The notes beneath the pieces were generated by a model that did not search any database, had not been told where the DNA came from, and was given only the letters and a program-made list of their open reading frames with translations. From Clostridiales bacterium (GTDB taxonomy: Bacteria > Bacillota > Clostridia > Oscillospirales > Oscillospiraceae): DNA of 47,276 nucleotides. Positions 47,177 through 47,276 of this stretch are shown here, in pieces (within the stretch, counting starts at the first letter, position 1; every line of letters begins with the position of its first letter). The position numbers and the translations under genes are program-made. The stretch is taken from assembly GCA_004555705.1 (NCBI GenBank), contig SFHI01000032.1, positions 1 to 47,276 on the forward strand. Direction: 5' to 3'.

Positions 47177-47276
47177 TAAATTGGTGTTTGTAGGGATGCG
47201 TCTCAAATTACCTGTCATTGCGAACCAGTCCGCAGACTGGTGTGGCAATCCCCCGGATGAATGAAACCAGGTAACG
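47177..47276. repeat. Modular palindromic repeat, copy S (cut by the window end)
   Basis: Terminus TAAATTGGTGTTTG (47177-47190), an ACC arm with CCAGTC-CGCA-GACTGG, and the beginning of a forward long core (GGATGAATGAAACCAGGTAA) up to the last base. Upstream, ACAATTGACGGAATCCCTTG (47113-47132) is a remnant of the AATTGACAATT family. Confidence 0.88.

Noticed and set aside
1..47276. tRNA or rRNA genes
   Set aside because: No cloverleaf with a GTTC-AA-type T-loop and CCA-proximal stem, and no conserved rRNA segment, was noticed by eye; a tRNAscan run would settle it.

Overview
The window reads as chromosome of a GC-rich gut-type member of the Clostridia, most like Oscillospiraceae/Ruminococcaceae. 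This is inferred from gene content and order: a str operon, a cdaA-cdaR pair, a yicC-remA-gmk-rpoZ-priA-def-fmt-rsmB-rlmN-stp-prkC-rsgA run, PASTA and second Hanks-type kinases, YtrA-type GntR regulation and a DUF3343/cysteine-desulfurase pair. Nearly all genes are housekeeping. No prophage, conjugative element, CRISPR array, rRNA or tRNA was seen.

Layout. 1-4.6 kb: rpsL-rpsG-fusA-tuf, closed by a strong terminator. 4.9-8.2 kb: a radical SAM protein, then a DUF1538 membrane protein with two small P-II-like proteins. 8.5-8.9 kb: RNase P RNA on the minus strand, divergent from murD-ispD-ispF (9.2-11.8 kb). 12.2-13.5 kb: DUF3343 plus a cysteine desulfurase. 13.8-30.4 kb: cdaA-cdaR-rseC-like, yicC-remA-gmk, rpoZ, priA, def, fmt-rsmB-rlmN, stp-prkC-rsgA and a GNAT enzyme, covering c-di-AMP signalling, replication restart, translation initiation and rRNA modification, and Ser/Thr phospho-signalling. 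30.7-39.3 kb, minus strand: a small membrane protein, a second kinase, a gntR-ABC operon, yebC plus a lipoprotein, trmK-nif3 and a DUF1858 protein. 39.6-47.1 kb, plus strand: a divergent type IIA topoisomerase pair with a DUF559 nuclease gene between its subunits, a YitT protein and a transglutaminase-like lipoprotein.

The most unusual content is intergenic. About 19 copies of a modular palindromic repeat fill most gaps, roughly 3.9 kb or 8 percent of the window. Copies share 13-16 base inverted termini (AAATTGGTGTTTG ... CAAACACCAATTT, or the TTGTTGTTTG variant) but carry different cores: paired GTCATTGCGA...GCAATCCCCC hairpin arms (12 copies), GTAGGGG[C/A]GG hairpins (4), CCTTCCCC/GAA-loop hairpins (1) and AATTGACAATT or GACAGTTGACAGTT arms (2). 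Hairpin stems vary by compensatory changes, every complete two-arm copy has one arm of each of two kinds, the long core occurs in both orientations relative to its arms, and the families are nested in one another. The CCTTCCCC unit also brackets the DUF559 gene in opposite orientations. Recurrent insertion splits otherwise compact operons at several junctions.

Two normally intact genes are broken here. The PASTA kinase prkC and the topoisomerase A subunit each lack an estimated 40-47 bases and change frame at the junction. Whether this is decay or an assembly error cannot be decided from the sequence alone. Family names come from recognised motifs and gene order, not from database searches.
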